Notes: generated from the sequence alone by a model not told the origin. A stretch of DNA of 64,000 nucleotides from Acidobacteriota bacterium (GCA_029263395.1 JAJCXO010000234.1:60326-124325); one strand, 5' to 3'; numbered from the stretch's first letter, positions 8,707-17,536 are shown. Translations and numbers: made by a program.

Positions 8707-9468
8707 ATGACGGCGGTCTCGAGCAACCGGGTCGCAATCATCACCGGCGCCAGTCGCGGTATCGGTGCAGCAACCGCACGGCTGGCGGCCAAGAACGGTT
8801 ATGCCGTCGGCGTCAACTATCGCTCCAACCGCGACGCCGCTGAGCGGGTTGTCGCGGATATCGAACAAGTTGGCGGGCAGGCGATCGCAATCGGCGCTGA
8901 CGTGGCTTCAGAGGTCGAGATTGTGCGGCTGTTCGACACCGTCGATGACACGTTGGGTCCGGTCACCGCACTGGTCAACAACGCCGGCATCCTGGAGCAA
9001 CAAATGCGGGTCGACCAAATGGACGCCGGTCGCCTGAGTCGAGTGTTCGCTACCAACGTCATCGGACCCTTCCTATGTGCCCGGGAAGCGATCCAGCGTA
9101 TGTCGACCCGCCACGGAGGAGTTGGCGGGGCAATCGTCAATGTCTCGTCCGTTGCGGCTCGGCTGGGCTCTCCTGGTGAGTACGTCGACTATGCCGCCTC
9201 CAAGGGTGCCCTCGACACCATGACGGTGGGCCTCGCCAAGGAGATCGCCGACGAGGGAATTCGGGTCAATACGGTCCGCCCGGGTTTCATCTACACCGAC
9301 ATCCACGCCAGTGGCGGCGAACCCAACCGCGTTGACCGGGTCAAACACTTTGTACCGATGCGTCGCGGTGGTCAGGCCGAGGAGGTTGCCGAAGCGATTC
9401 TGTGGCTGCTCTCTAACCATGCGTCCTATACCACCGGCACGTTCATCGACGTTGCTGGCGGCAACTGA
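8707..9468 (+). CDS. Short-chain dehydrogenase/reductase (FabG-like SDR)
   Basis: This 253-residue protein is a classical SDR. It has the cofactor loop TGASRGIG near residue 14, NNAG near 95, a catalytic Ser in NVSS, and YAASK as the Tyr-xxx-Lys pair. The C-terminal FIDVAGGN ending is typical of FabG-like and glucose-dehydrogenase-like reductases. ATG 8707 is preferred over the longer open frame because MTAVSSNRVAIITG starts the fold at its normal place. It is 5 bp downstream of the flavoprotein gene and so probably the last gene of the same transcript. The substrate cannot be named; an NAD(P)-dependent alcohol or ketone is expected. It may be unrelated to the electron-transfer genes. Confidence 0.85.
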   Translation: MTAVSSNRVAIITGASRGIGAATARLAAKNGYAVGVNYRSNRDAAERVVADIEQVGGQAIAIGADVASEVEIVRLFDTVDDTLGPVTALVNNAGILEQQMRVDQMDAGRLSRVFATNVIGPFLCAREAIQRMSTRHGGVGGAIVNVSSVAARLGSPGEYVDYAASKGALDTMTVGLAKEIADEGIRVNTVRPGFIYTDIHASGGEPNRVDRVKHFVPMRRGGQAEEVAEAILWLLSNHASYTTGTFIDVAGGN

Positions 9469-9501
9469 GCTGCGTCATCGAACGGATGTTCTTAGCTCGG
9501 T

Positions 9502-9532
9502 TGTAACTTTCCCGACACCCGATCCGTTTGTC
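9502..9532 (+). promoter_or_regulatory. Possible ECF-type promoter upstream of the sigma factor gene
   Basis: TGTAAC at 9502 is followed after 17 bp by CGTTTGTC at 9525. Many ECF sigma factors use an AAC-type -35 and a CGT-type -10, and they often drive their own operon. The match is by eye only. Confidence 0.3.
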
Positions 9533-9546
9533 ATTGCAAGAGGGCG

Positions 9547-10074
9547 ATGGTGAACGGATTCGCAGCAGCCGTTGAACGGCACCAACGCAAGGTCTACACC
9601 TTCGCCCGTTATTATCTCGGCAATGCCGAAGAGGCGAAGGACATCACTCAAGACGTGCTGCTCAAATTGTGGCAAAGCCCGTTGGAAATTGATGAAGAGG
9701 GCCAGCGCGCCTGGCTGTTGAAGGTGACACGTAATGCCTGCTTCGATCGCCTACGAAGACGGACTTCGACCGCCAAAATCTTTACCGAGGATCCTGAACA
9801 GCAGACCGCAATGACGATGCCCGACAACGAGCCCAGCCCCGAGATCCAAGCGACAGCCAAAGATTTTAGACAGCACCTGCAACAAGCCCTCGAAGAGCTC
9901 AAAGACCCCATGAAAAGTATCGTTATCCTGCGCGAGATCGAAGGGCTCGCCTATCAAGAAATCAGCGAGGTGCTCGACGTGCCCCTCAATACGGTGCGGG
10001 TCTACTTGCACCGAGGTCGTCGTCTCATACGCCGCCAACTGAGCGAGGTCTACGGCAATGTCGGATCCTTCTGA
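9547..10074 (+). CDS. RNA polymerase sigma factor, ECF (sigma-70 region 2 / region 4) family
   Basis: The 175-residue product has an ECF layout. Region 2 is at about residues 8-75 (YYLGNAEEAKDITQDVLLKLW, then WLLKVTRNACFDRLRRR). A variable linker follows, then region 4 at about 115-165 with a helix-turn-helix (YQEISEVLDVPLNTVRVYLHRGRR). There is no region 3, as expected. It overlaps the zinc-finger anti-sigma gene by 17 bp, the usual sigma/anti-sigma arrangement. The sigma factor should stay bound to its membrane anti-sigma until an envelope signal releases it. The two DUF4252 genes downstream are likely part of its regulon or signalling route. Confidence 0.9.
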   Translation: MVNGFAAAVERHQRKVYTFARYYLGNAEEAKDITQDVLLKLWQSPLEIDEEGQRAWLLKVTRNACFDRLRRRTSTAKIFTEDPEQQTAMTMPDNEPSPEIQATAKDFRQHLQQALEELKDPMKSIVILREIEGLAYQEISEVLDVPLNTVRVYLHRGRRLIRRQLSEVYGNVGSF

Positions 10075-10759
10075 AACGGATCGTTCTGAAACGGATCCTT
10101 CTGAAACGGATCGTTCTGAAACAAATCTCTGCGAGAACGTCCTCGACACGCTCGAAGACTATATCGATGGCGAGTTCGATGATCACCGGAAGTCTGTCGT
10201 CACAGCCCATCTCGAAGGCTGCCCAACCTGTGCCGCGGAACATCGTCTGGCAATTGCCGTCCAATCAGGTCTCCGCCAACTGCCGGAGGTCGACGCTCCC
10301 GCCGCCATCCTCCAAGAGCTTTTGCAGCAGGCCGAACCCCGACCAGCCAAGCTCTTGTCGTGGCGGTCGCGAAGCCTAAGTGAGTCGTATGGAGACGCTA
10401 GGCATCCCAAGACGCCGCGTCGAGTTATGCTGGCCGCCGCAGTCCTCGCCATTGCGATGCTTGGCTGGGGGCTCCTGCTTGATTGGGGGCCGGTGTTTGG
10501 CCCAGAATCGGCTTCGAAAGCCCTTCCCAATCTGGCTTCCCAGCCATCAATTCCAGATCAAGCAAAGATCGCGCAAGCAACCGAAGAGGCGCGATTTGCG
10601 CTCGCTTATCTCAGCCGAGTGAGTCGCCGGACCGGCCTCGAGCTAAAGCAAGATCTATTGGCCGATCACTTGGTGCGGCCTGCTGCTCGCGGATTGGCGC
10701 GGTCGTTGTCGGCCGGTGGCAGGGCTCGCGACGCGACACGCGAGCGCAATAGGAGCTAG
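10058..10759 (+). CDS. Zinc-finger transmembrane anti-sigma factor
   Basis: Residues 40-75 contain a ZAS-type site, with an upstream His and HLEGCPTC (H-x3-C-x2-C). A membrane helix lies near residues 124-145 (VMLAAAVLAIAMLGWGLLL), and a periplasmic tail of about 85 residues follows. It should hold the ECF sigma factor encoded immediately upstream; the genes overlap. An oddity is the N-terminus, where a 15-bp unit is repeated and encodes SETDP/SETDR four times before the sigma-binding helix. The start ATG 10058 lies inside the sigma gene with no distinct spacer, so translational coupling is likely. The signal it senses is unknown. Confidence 0.8.
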   Translation: MSDPSETDRSETDPSETDRSETNLCENVLDTLEDYIDGEFDDHRKSVVTAHLEGCPTCAAEHRLAIAVQSGLRQLPEVDAPAAILQELLQQAEPRPAKLLSWRSRSLSESYGDARHPKTPRRVMLAAAVLAIAMLGWGLLLDWGPVFGPESASKALPNLASQPSIPDQAKIAQATEEARFALAYLSRVSRRTGLELKQDLLADHLVRPAARGLARSLSAGGRARDATRERNRS

Positions 10760-10762
10760 CCC

Positions 10763-11440
10763 ATGGTTTCTCAACCCATCAGCCCAAAGATACCTCTGGT
10801 GGCGCAGACACGCCACGGACAACAGCCCTGGAAAGGCTGGGCCGCGGGCCTGGCGCTGGCGAGCCTACTCGGCGTGCAGACCGTCACGGCCGATCCGCCC
10901 AAAAGACATTGGCGAGACCAGCCCGGCTACTTTCCGCTCGAGACACTCGGCATCCTGGCACGCGAGGACTTGAGCGTCGAAATCAATCTGCAAGGTGCGA
11001 TGTTGCGGATGGTAGCGGGAGCCGTGCGGGCGGCAGAACCCGACTTCGCCGGCTTGATCGAGAATCTGGCCGCGGTCCGAGTCCACATCGCGCCTGGCGA
11101 CAAGCTAGATCTCGCCAAAGTCAGCAAACGTATACGAACCGCCACGGACTGGTTGGAGGACAACAACTGGCAGGCCATTGTCAGGACCCGAGACGACGAC
11201 GACGACGAGACTTACGTCTACTCCCACGAAACGGACGGTGAAATTGACGGTATGGCGATCTTGGTGATGGAGCCCACAGAGGTGGCTGTAATCAACATTA
11301 TCGGTGGGATCGATCTCGAACAGATCGAGCGCCTCGGTGAGACATTGGACCTCCCCTTGTTGCCCTCTTCCAGCAAAGACGAACCCAGCAAAGACGCCGA
11401 ATCCAGCAAAGACGCCGAACAAGAGGAACCCGAGCCATGA
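10763..11440 (+). CDS. DUF4252-like secreted protein
   Basis: The start ATG is preceded by AGGAG. A hydrophobic segment at residues 28-45 ending in VTADPP suggests a signal peptide with an extended N-terminus. The mature part matches the DUF4252 pattern: short amphipathic helices, a stretch of four Asp, YVYSHETDGEIDGMAILV, then VAVINIIGGIDLEQIERL. DUF4252 proteins are envelope proteins of unknown biochemical role, often beside ECF sigma factors. The C-terminus repeats SSKDE, PSKDA, ESSKDA and is very acidic. It overlaps the next DUF4252 gene by 4 bp (ATGA), so the two are surely co-translated. Confidence 0.65.
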   Translation: MVSQPISPKIPLVAQTRHGQQPWKGWAAGLALASLLGVQTVTADPPKRHWRDQPGYFPLETLGILAREDLSVEINLQGAMLRMVAGAVRAAEPDFAGLIENLAAVRVHIAPGDKLDLAKVSKRIRTATDWLEDNNWQAIVRTRDDDDDETYVYSHETDGEIDGMAILVMEPTEVAVINIIGGIDLEQIERLGETLDLPLLPSSSKDEPSKDAESSKDAEQEEPEP

Positions 11441-12009
11441 ACTGTCATCGTCGAACCCAGCGAGCCACCGTTCTGGCCAGCCTGTTGGTGATCGCGTCGC
11501 TGTCGACGGCATGCAAAGACATGCCGACCGCCAGTGCCATCCGTTGGGAAATCGAACGCCAACTGCCTGGCATCCAGTTCGAGCGAGAAACGAACATCCG
11601 TCTCGGACGCTTCACTATGGCGCTGGTCAAGAAAGTAGCGCGATTGGCTGCGAAAGAAGACCAAGAGGACCTAGCGATGCTCTCGCACATTCGCAAGGTG
11701 AACGTCGCCAGCTATCGGGTCGAAGAGTCATCGGATCACGCCACGTTTGACGCTCTCGATCTCGACGATCGGTTCGAGCGTCGACTCGCCAGCCACGGGT
11801 GGGAAAACATGATGCGTGTCCGCGAAGACGACGAGCGCACCTGGATCTTCTATCGCACCGGCCCGAACGATTCGATCCGGAACCTTTTTGTGGTCACCCT
11901 CGACGCCTACGACCTGACCGTCATCGGCATCGAAGGCCGACTCGACCGACTCGTAGCTGAGGCCCTGGCCGACGATCCCGACGGTTTTCTCGCCATCGTC
12001 GGGCCGTGA
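11437..12009 (+). CDS. DUF4252-like lipoprotein
   Basis: The N-terminus has a basic start, a hydrophobic core and the lipobox LSTAC, so the mature protein should begin with a lipidated Cys near residue 26. The remainder follows the DUF4252 layout: helices with LARLAAKE-type text, then HGWENMMRVREDDERTWIFY, and a final strand-helix LTVIGIEGRLDRLVAEAL. It is a paralogue of the upstream gene and overlaps it by 4 bp. Both probably serve the ECF sigma pathway in the envelope. The gene ends 2 bp before the end of the convergent moaA, leaving no room for a separate terminator. Confidence 0.6.
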   Translation: MNCHRRTQRATVLASLLVIASLSTACKDMPTASAIRWEIERQLPGIQFERETNIRLGRFTMALVKKVARLAAKEDQEDLAMLSHIRKVNVASYRVEESSDHATFDALDLDDRFERRLASHGWENMMRVREDDERTWIFYRTGPNDSIRNLFVVTLDAYDLTVIGIEGRLDRLVAEALADDPDGFLAIVGP

Positions 12010-12011
12010 GC

Positions 12012-13040
12012 TCAACCTCCGATGCGAAACATTTCGACCTTCTCAGCCGGCACAAAACGGCCGCTTTGTAGAGCCGCGGTCCGTTCCTCTGAATAACGAT
12101 CGGACCGCCCTCCCCAAAGGGTGTGAAGAATCTCGCGCAGGGCGTCATCCGAGGCTCCATTGCGCAGCTCAGACCGGATGTCATAGCCGGTTGCGGCGAA
12201 CAAACAAGTGTAGAGTTTGCCCTCAGCCGACAGCCGGATCCGCGAACAGTCGCCGCAAAAAGGCTGGGTCACCGACGGAATCACTCCGATCTCCCCGCCA
12301 CCGTCCCGGTAGCGATAACGGCGGGCGACATCTCCTGGATGTACCTTGTCGCACGGCTCGACCGGGAATACGCCATCAATTCGGTCAACGATCTCTTCCG
12401 CCGAGACAACCTTGGTCGGATCCCAGGCGTTGACCGTTCCGACGTCCATGTATTCGATGAACCGCACAACGCAGCCATGGTCGCGCCCGAAGCGTGCTAG
12501 ATCAACCACTTCGTGATCATTGACGTCTTGCATCACCACCACATTCAGCTTCACTGGCTCCAACCCAGCGCGGGCGGCGGCACGGATACCGTCAAGCACC
12601 CGCTCCAGCTCGATACCCAATCCACTCAGGCGGCCAAAGATCTCTGGATCCAACGAATGCAAGCTGACCGTGACACGCTGCAACCCCGCATCCCGCAGCG
12701 CCTGAGCTTTCTTGGGCAACAGATAGGCGTTGGTGGTGAGCGCCAGATCCTTCAGCCCGTCGAGCCCAGCCAACGATGCGATCAAATGCTCGAGCTCGGA
12801 GCGCAGCAGGGGCTCACCGCCGGTCAATCGAATCTTCTCGACCCCAAGCTCGATGAACAGCCGCGCCAGACGCGTGACTTCTTCGAAACTCAAGATCTCG
12901 GGCTTCGGCACAAAATGGTAGGTCCGATCCGCAGGCATACAGAACGTACAACGGAAGTTGCAGCGGTCGGTCACCGAGATCCGCAGATCGGACATCGGAC
13001 GCGCCAGGAGATCGCGGGGAGGTTGCAGCAGCGTGGCCAT
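12012..13040 (-). CDS. moaA: GTP 3',8-cyclase MoaA (molybdenum cofactor biosynthesis)
   Basis: This radical SAM enzyme turns GTP into 3',8-cyclo-GTP, the first step of molybdopterin synthesis, in the cytosol. C27, C31 and C34 in CNFRCTFC bind the SAM [4Fe-4S] cluster. RLTGGEPLLR is the usual SAM-contact strand. The C-terminal PFCGDCSRIR plus a later Cys in LYTC ligate the second cluster. The protein ends in GG, the conserved tail needed by MoaA. Length (342 residues) is normal. No other Moa or Mog gene is visible nearby, so it stands alone here, converging on the DUF4252 operon. Confidence 0.95.
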   Translation of the reverse strand: MATLLQPPRDLLARPMSDLRISVTDRCNFRCTFCMPADRTYHFVPKPEILSFEEVTRLARLFIELGVEKIRLTGGEPLLRSELEHLIASLAGLDGLKDLALTTNAYLLPKKAQALRDAGLQRVTVSLHSLDPEIFGRLSGLGIELERVLDGIRAAARAGLEPVKLNVVVMQDVNDHEVVDLARFGRDHGCVVRFIEYMDVGTVNAWDPTKVVSAEEIVDRIDGVFPVEPCDKVHPGDVARRYRYRDGGGEIGVIPSVTQPFCGDCSRIRLSAEGKLYTCLFAATGYDIRSELRNGASDDALREILHTLWGGRSDRYSEERTAALQSGRFVPAEKVEMFRIGG

Positions 13041-13154
13041 CTGACCAACAGCTTATCGGTTATCAGACACCTCAGGAAAGACTCTCTGAAAACCGATCTC
13101 GACACTGCCATCGGGACCATCTATCCCTCAGAAGAGACAGTTTCGCCCAAGTAT

Positions 13155-13183
13155 TTGTGCTACTTCAGTGGCCTGGGTATACT
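13155..13183 (+). promoter_or_regulatory. Possible sigma-70 promoter before the penicillin-binding protein gene
   Basis: TTGTGC at 13155 and TATACT at 13178 are separated by 17 bp, about 55 bp upstream of the ATG at 13237. The -10 matches the consensus in five of six bases; the -35 only in three. Confidence 0.3.
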
Positions 13184-13236
13184 CGCGAGTCTTGGCTCGG
13201 ATTGACAGGCTGTGCTGAAAAAACACCGTCCTGTAC

Positions 13237-15144
13237 ATGAGGACCACCATTATTCTTCATAGACTGCGAATTCCCCTCCGGCTCGCTCTCTGGGCCACGC
13301 CACTCTTGTGGTCTCTCGTTCTGCTGCTCGCCATCCGGGGCCAGCGCGAAGAAGCCCTGCTACACGAAGCCGACGCCTTGCTGGTGCAAGGCGATGCCGA
13401 GGCGGCCCGGCAGATTCTGAGTGAGCTCGAAGGATCGTCTTGGAACGGATCACAGGCTGCCGGCGGTTTGACAATCGCTCGCGCCCTACTCGATCCTCAG
13501 CAGCCGCTCGACGCAACGCAAGTCGAGTCCTCGACAGCTCCCGCAGATCTCTCCCCCTACCCGGTTCCATTGATGATTCGCACCGCCTTCGAGCGTGGCG
13601 AATTCCAAGCTGCCCAACGGCTGACCGAGCTTGCTCAGCGTGAGGGTTTCAACACGGTACGATTGCTGACGGCGGCAACGCGGATCGAAGTCGGTTGGGA
13701 TGCCCGGATCGCTACGCAAGCACTAAATCTCGACTATCCCGACGGGGCCGTCTTGGCGCAAGACACCGCTCTTGCCCACAACACCGCTCCGGCCCACAAC
13801 ACCGGCTTGGCGCAACAGACGGTCTTGGCCCGCAATCCCGTCCTGACACACAACACCGTCTTGGCACGCCGCCTAGACCACCATCTGATGACGCCCGAAG
13901 AACAAGGCGGTGTGTTGCTGCGAGATCGCCATGGGCGCCCGATCGGCACCACCGCTGACGGTGAGATGGCGCTGTATGACGATGTACGCCCCGAGTTGAT
14001 ACCAAGAGCCGTCGTCGACGCTGTCGCCGATCACCGACCGATCGGCTCGCTACGTTTGACTCTTGATCTCGAGCTCAGTGAAGCGGCTTTGGAAGCGTTT
14101 GGACGCTATCGTGGCAGCATCGTATTGCTCGATCCCCACACCGGCCATGTACTGGCAGCGGTCAGTGATCGGCGCACCTGGCGCCGCGGCGGCACCCCGG
14201 CCTTCGAACAACTCCGAGAACCGGCCTCGATCGCCAAACTGATCACCACCACGGCCGCGTGGCGGGCCGGCTTCGAACCGGACGCAGAGCTCAGTCGGAT
14301 GCGCTGTCGAGGCCACGAACGATACGCCGGCAAGCTTCTCTATTGTCCGAGTATCGCCGGTCGCCTGCGTGGGCTCGACCGTGCCCTGGCTGTTAGCTGC
14401 AATGTTGGTTTTGCCAACCTCGGAGTCCAGGTCGGGCGCCAGGGCATGCTCAAGGAGTTCCGCCGCTACGGCTTCGACTCGAAGCATAACCCGCTCGTCA
14501 CCGGTCAGGTACTGCAGGCTTGGGGTGACGACCGACAACTGGCCGATCTGTCGATCGGACTCGAAGCCACCGCGGTCACCCCGCTCCACGCCGCTCTGAT
14601 CGCTGCTGTCATGGCAGCTGACGGCATCATGCCTGAGCCAACGATTCTGGCCGCAGAGGACGGGCGCCTCGGCCTGCATCCACGGCCGCTACCGCCTGGT
14701 GAAGGACATCGGGTGATCGATCCACGGTGGGTACCCGAGCTGGTCGACGCCATGCGAGCCGTGGTCCGTGGCGGCACAGCTCAGCGAGTATGGCCACCCA
14801 ACAACTTCCCTGTAGCAATGAAAACTGGCACCGCCAGTGATCCGCGTTACGGCTTTCACGTCAACTACATTGGGATCGGTCCGATGCCCGACGCCAAGCT
14901 TGCCTTCTGCGTCCGCGTCACCGACCAGCCGACCTCAGCCAAGGTTCGATACGCGGCGCAGCAAGTCACCTACCGTCTGTTGCGAAATCTAGGTGCCATC
15001 GCTGAGCACCGGGGCTGGGCCGACGACGATGGAACCCTCGACCTCGTGCCCTACCAGCAGCTGCATCGCCTGGCGGCGTCACGACCCATCCCGCAGCGGC
15101 CAACCCCCGCGAGCACCAGTTCGTCGACCATCACCGCTCGCTGA
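13237..15144 (+). CDS. Penicillin-binding protein transpeptidase domain protein
   Basis: A single N-terminal membrane helix (residues 13-33) is followed by a helical region and a transpeptidase domain. All three catalytic motifs are present: SIAK near residue 330, SCN near 387 and KTGTAS near 529. The enzyme should acylate peptidoglycan stem peptides on the periplasmic side. No glycosyltransferase domain is seen, so it is a class B-like protein, somewhat apart from FtsI and PBP2. Residues 170-207 carry a six-residue repeat (LAHNTA, LAQDTA, LARNPV and variants) from an 18-bp unit. The C-terminus is rich in Pro, Ser and Thr. No cell-shape genes lie beside it. Confidence 0.85.
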   Translation: MRTTIILHRLRIPLRLALWATPLLWSLVLLLAIRGQREEALLHEADALLVQGDAEAARQILSELEGSSWNGSQAAGGLTIARALLDPQQPLDATQVESSTAPADLSPYPVPLMIRTAFERGEFQAAQRLTELAQREGFNTVRLLTAATRIEVGWDARIATQALNLDYPDGAVLAQDTALAHNTAPAHNTGLAQQTVLARNPVLTHNTVLARRLDHHLMTPEEQGGVLLRDRHGRPIGTTADGEMALYDDVRPELIPRAVVDAVADHRPIGSLRLTLDLELSEAALEAFGRYRGSIVLLDPHTGHVLAAVSDRRTWRRGGTPAFEQLREPASIAKLITTTAAWRAGFEPDAELSRMRCRGHERYAGKLLYCPSIAGRLRGLDRALAVSCNVGFANLGVQVGRQGMLKEFRRYGFDSKHNPLVTGQVLQAWGDDRQLADLSIGLEATAVTPLHAALIAAVMAADGIMPEPTILAAEDGRLGLHPRPLPPGEGHRVIDPRWVPELVDAMRAVVRGGTAQRVWPPNNFPVAMKTGTASDPRYGFHVNYIGIGPMPDAKLAFCVRVTDQPTSAKVRYAAQQVTYRLLRNLGAIAEHRGWADDDGTLDLVPYQQLHRLAASRPIPQRPTPASTSSSTITAR

Positions 15145-15223
15145 GTTGCGCCTTTCCGCTGCGTCGCGACTCCTCTCTGCGGGTCACGACTCGCCGATGG
15201 GACTCAGCTCATTCCTTCGGTCT

Positions 15224-17497
15224 TCAATCGCTTCGATCCAGCGTGAAGACGAAGGGCAGTGTCGTCCACATTTTGCCTGGAACGGTGCGTTTGGTTGCCG
15301 GTTCGAAGTCCGCTTGTTTTGCTGCCGAGAGAGCCGCATCGTCGAAGCCATAATTCAGCGGGCCACTCTGCTGAATCAAAGCCTGGATGACATGCCCCTT
15401 CTCGTCGATGTAGACCGCAACCACCACCCGTGCCTCCTGCCGATGGCGACGCGCCCGCTTGGGATAAACCGGCGTTGGCTTGGACACCAACTTAGGTGGT
15501 ACAACTTCTGGATCTGACGCAGAAAAATGATCCCCCAGCTTGACCTGCTCACTAATTGATGGCGAACTGCTGTCGAGTGATGGACCATCAGCGAGACTCG
15601 AGGGCTCATCGCCCTGTTGCTGAGCGACCGACGTTTGAGTGCCTGGTCTGTCAGCGTCAGGCAGCTCAGTGCCAGATCGCTCAGCAACAGATCGCTCAGC
15701 AACAGATCGCTCAGCGGTCAGTGGCTCGGCTACAGGGGAATCCGCTGCAGATGAATCGGCAACAGGCCGCCCAACCACAGGCAGCTCGGATGCTGACGGC
15801 TCGGACACCGACTGCGTAGTCGCCATCTGTTCGGACTCTAACGTGGCCTCTGATCGTGTTCCCTGGGCGCTCGGCCCAGTCTCGGCGCGCCCGCTACCCG
15901 GCGGGGCCGAGGTCGGTCGGTTGTTGCCATCCGCCGACGACAGCCGCGGTTCGCTAGCTGTTGATGTCCCCTGCGTGGTAGGGATCGAATGTGGATCTAT
16001 CGAGGGCGGGCCTTCGGCAGCTGCCGACTGCGACGCGGCCGAAATGACCGACGGCGGGTCGCGATCCCCTGGCCGCTCAGCCGTTGAATGTGGTGCACTC
16101 GGCTGTTGCTCCGTCGGCTGTTGCTCCGTCGACTGCTGCACCGTCGACCGCTGCATCGTCGGCTGCTCCAAGGTCGATTGTGATGCCGATGCCGGTGGGT
16201 CTGTTTCTCGAGGACCGCTAGAACCGCGCACCAGCCAACCGACCAACACAGTTGTCGCTACAACCGCGGCGAACCCACCCCAAACCACTCCTCGCTTCGA
16301 TCTTTCGGAGCTGGGAACCGTGATCTTGGTAGTCAGAGCATTATCGTCCACAGGTGCCCGGGCTGACGGCGCCAGAGGTGGCAAAACGACCACTGCTGGA
16401 TCGAGCTGCCGGCTGTCGATGGCGGCAGCTTCCGCCACCGGCTCGAGCACAGCCAAGACCTCACGCATGCTGCCATAACGATCGTCCGCCGCTTTGGCCA
16501 AACAACGCGTGACCAGATCGGCGACGACCGACGGGCAGGCTGGCCACAACTCCGCCAGCGGACGCGGCTGCTCATAAAGCAAACGATACGAAACCTGGGA
16601 AAAAGTCTCTCCTTGGAACGGACGCTGATAACTGAGCAACTCATACACCAACACGCCGAAGGAGAAGATATCGGCTCGACCATCGATCGTATTCCCGGCC
16701 AACTGTTCAGGAGCCAAATAGCCGACGGTGCCGATTGCGGTTCCTGTTCGCGTCAGGTCGGTCTCCTCGTGCAACAACTTGGCGATGCCGAAGTCCATGA
16801 TCTTCACCGTTCCGGACTCGAGCAGCCGAATGTTGCTCGGCTTGAGGTCGCGGTGCACCACCCCTTCCTCGTGGGCATAGGCTAGTCCGCGGGCAATCTG
16901 AACTAAGTAGTCGAGCTTGGTCGCGACGTCGAGCTCCGTTTGATCGCGGATCACTTGTTCGAGATCCGAACCGGTCAGGAACTCCTGCACCAGGAACGGC
17001 ATGTCGTTCTCGACCCCGAGATCGTGCACCGTAGTGACGTTGGCGTGCTGGAGGCCGGCGGCGATTCGTCCCTCACGAAAGAACCGGTCCCGTAGATCTT
17101 GGTCTTCTGTCGAGCAGACTTTGACCGCGACGTTGCGGCGCAGCAAAGGATCGCGGCCGCGATAGACCACACCAAATCCACCTTGCCCAACCTTTTCGAC
17201 GATCTCGTACTTGCCGAGTTGGGACGGTTGTGGCAGCGACGAGGAATCGAACCGGTATAACACGTCACCGATCGCCTCTTCGAAGACGCCATCCACTTCG
17301 TGCTCCTCCCGCAACAGACTCTCAACCTTCGAGCGCAAATTGTCGTCGTCACCACAGGCTTCGTCAACAAATTCGGCACGCTCGCCAGTAGGACGCTCGC
17401 GCGCCTCCTCGGCAACCTTCTGTGCTCGCACCCAACGATTCGTTCCTACGATGGTCGGGCCAAGCGAACTGTCGGAAAAGTCAGGCACGTCAGTCAT
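15224..17497 (-). CDS. Ser/Thr protein kinase fused through a membrane helix to a TonB C-terminal domain
   Basis: Residues 20-80 are the helical segment common in acidobacterial kinases. The kinase domain (about 92-360) has GQGGFGVVYRG, VAVKVC, HRDLKPSN near 214, DFGIAK and an APEQ site, so it should be active in the cytosol. A membrane helix lies at about 402-424. A 230-residue linker of Ser, Thr, Gln, Glu and Pro follows, with repeats such as AERSV. The last 90 residues are a TonB C-terminal domain (PTPVYPKRAR, then GPLNYGFDDAALSAAKQADFEPA). The expected topology puts TonB in the periplasm. It lies 39 bp after a TonB-dependent receptor gene, so the two proteins may work together. Confidence 0.85.
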   Translation of the reverse strand: MTDVPDFSDSSLGPTIVGTNRWVRAQKVAEEARERPTGERAEFVDEACGDDDNLRSKVESLLREEHEVDGVFEEAIGDVLYRFDSSSLPQPSQLGKYEIVEKVGQGGFGVVYRGRDPLLRRNVAVKVCSTEDQDLRDRFFREGRIAAGLQHANVTTVHDLGVENDMPFLVQEFLTGSDLEQVIRDQTELDVATKLDYLVQIARGLAYAHEEGVVHRDLKPSNIRLLESGTVKIMDFGIAKLLHEETDLTRTGTAIGTVGYLAPEQLAGNTIDGRADIFSFGVLVYELLSYQRPFQGETFSQVSYRLLYEQPRPLAELWPACPSVVADLVTRCLAKAADDRYGSMREVLAVLEPVAEAAAIDSRQLDPAVVVLPPLAPSARAPVDDNALTTKITVPSSERSKRGVVWGGFAAVVATTVLVGWLVRGSSGPRETDPPASASQSTLEQPTMQRSTVQQSTEQQPTEQQPSAPHSTAERPGDRDPPSVISAASQSAAAEGPPSIDPHSIPTTQGTSTASEPRLSSADGNNRPTSAPPGSGRAETGPSAQGTRSEATLESEQMATTQSVSEPSASELPVVGRPVADSSAADSPVAEPLTAERSVAERSVAERSGTELPDADRPGTQTSVAQQQGDEPSSLADGPSLDSSSPSISEQVKLGDHFSASDPEVVPPKLVSKPTPVYPKRARRHRQEARVVVAVYIDEKGHVIQALIQQSGPLNYGFDDAALSAAKQADFEPATKRTVPGKMWTTLPFVFTLDRSD

Positions 17498-17536
17498 CCT
17501 AGCCTGGACCCTACTCCAGGCAGATTCCGTGAGGGC

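Noticed and set aside
12513..13205. 230-residue + strand protein
   Set aside because: It is antisense to moaA, whose catalytic Cys motifs are intact; no family match is seen in the + frame.
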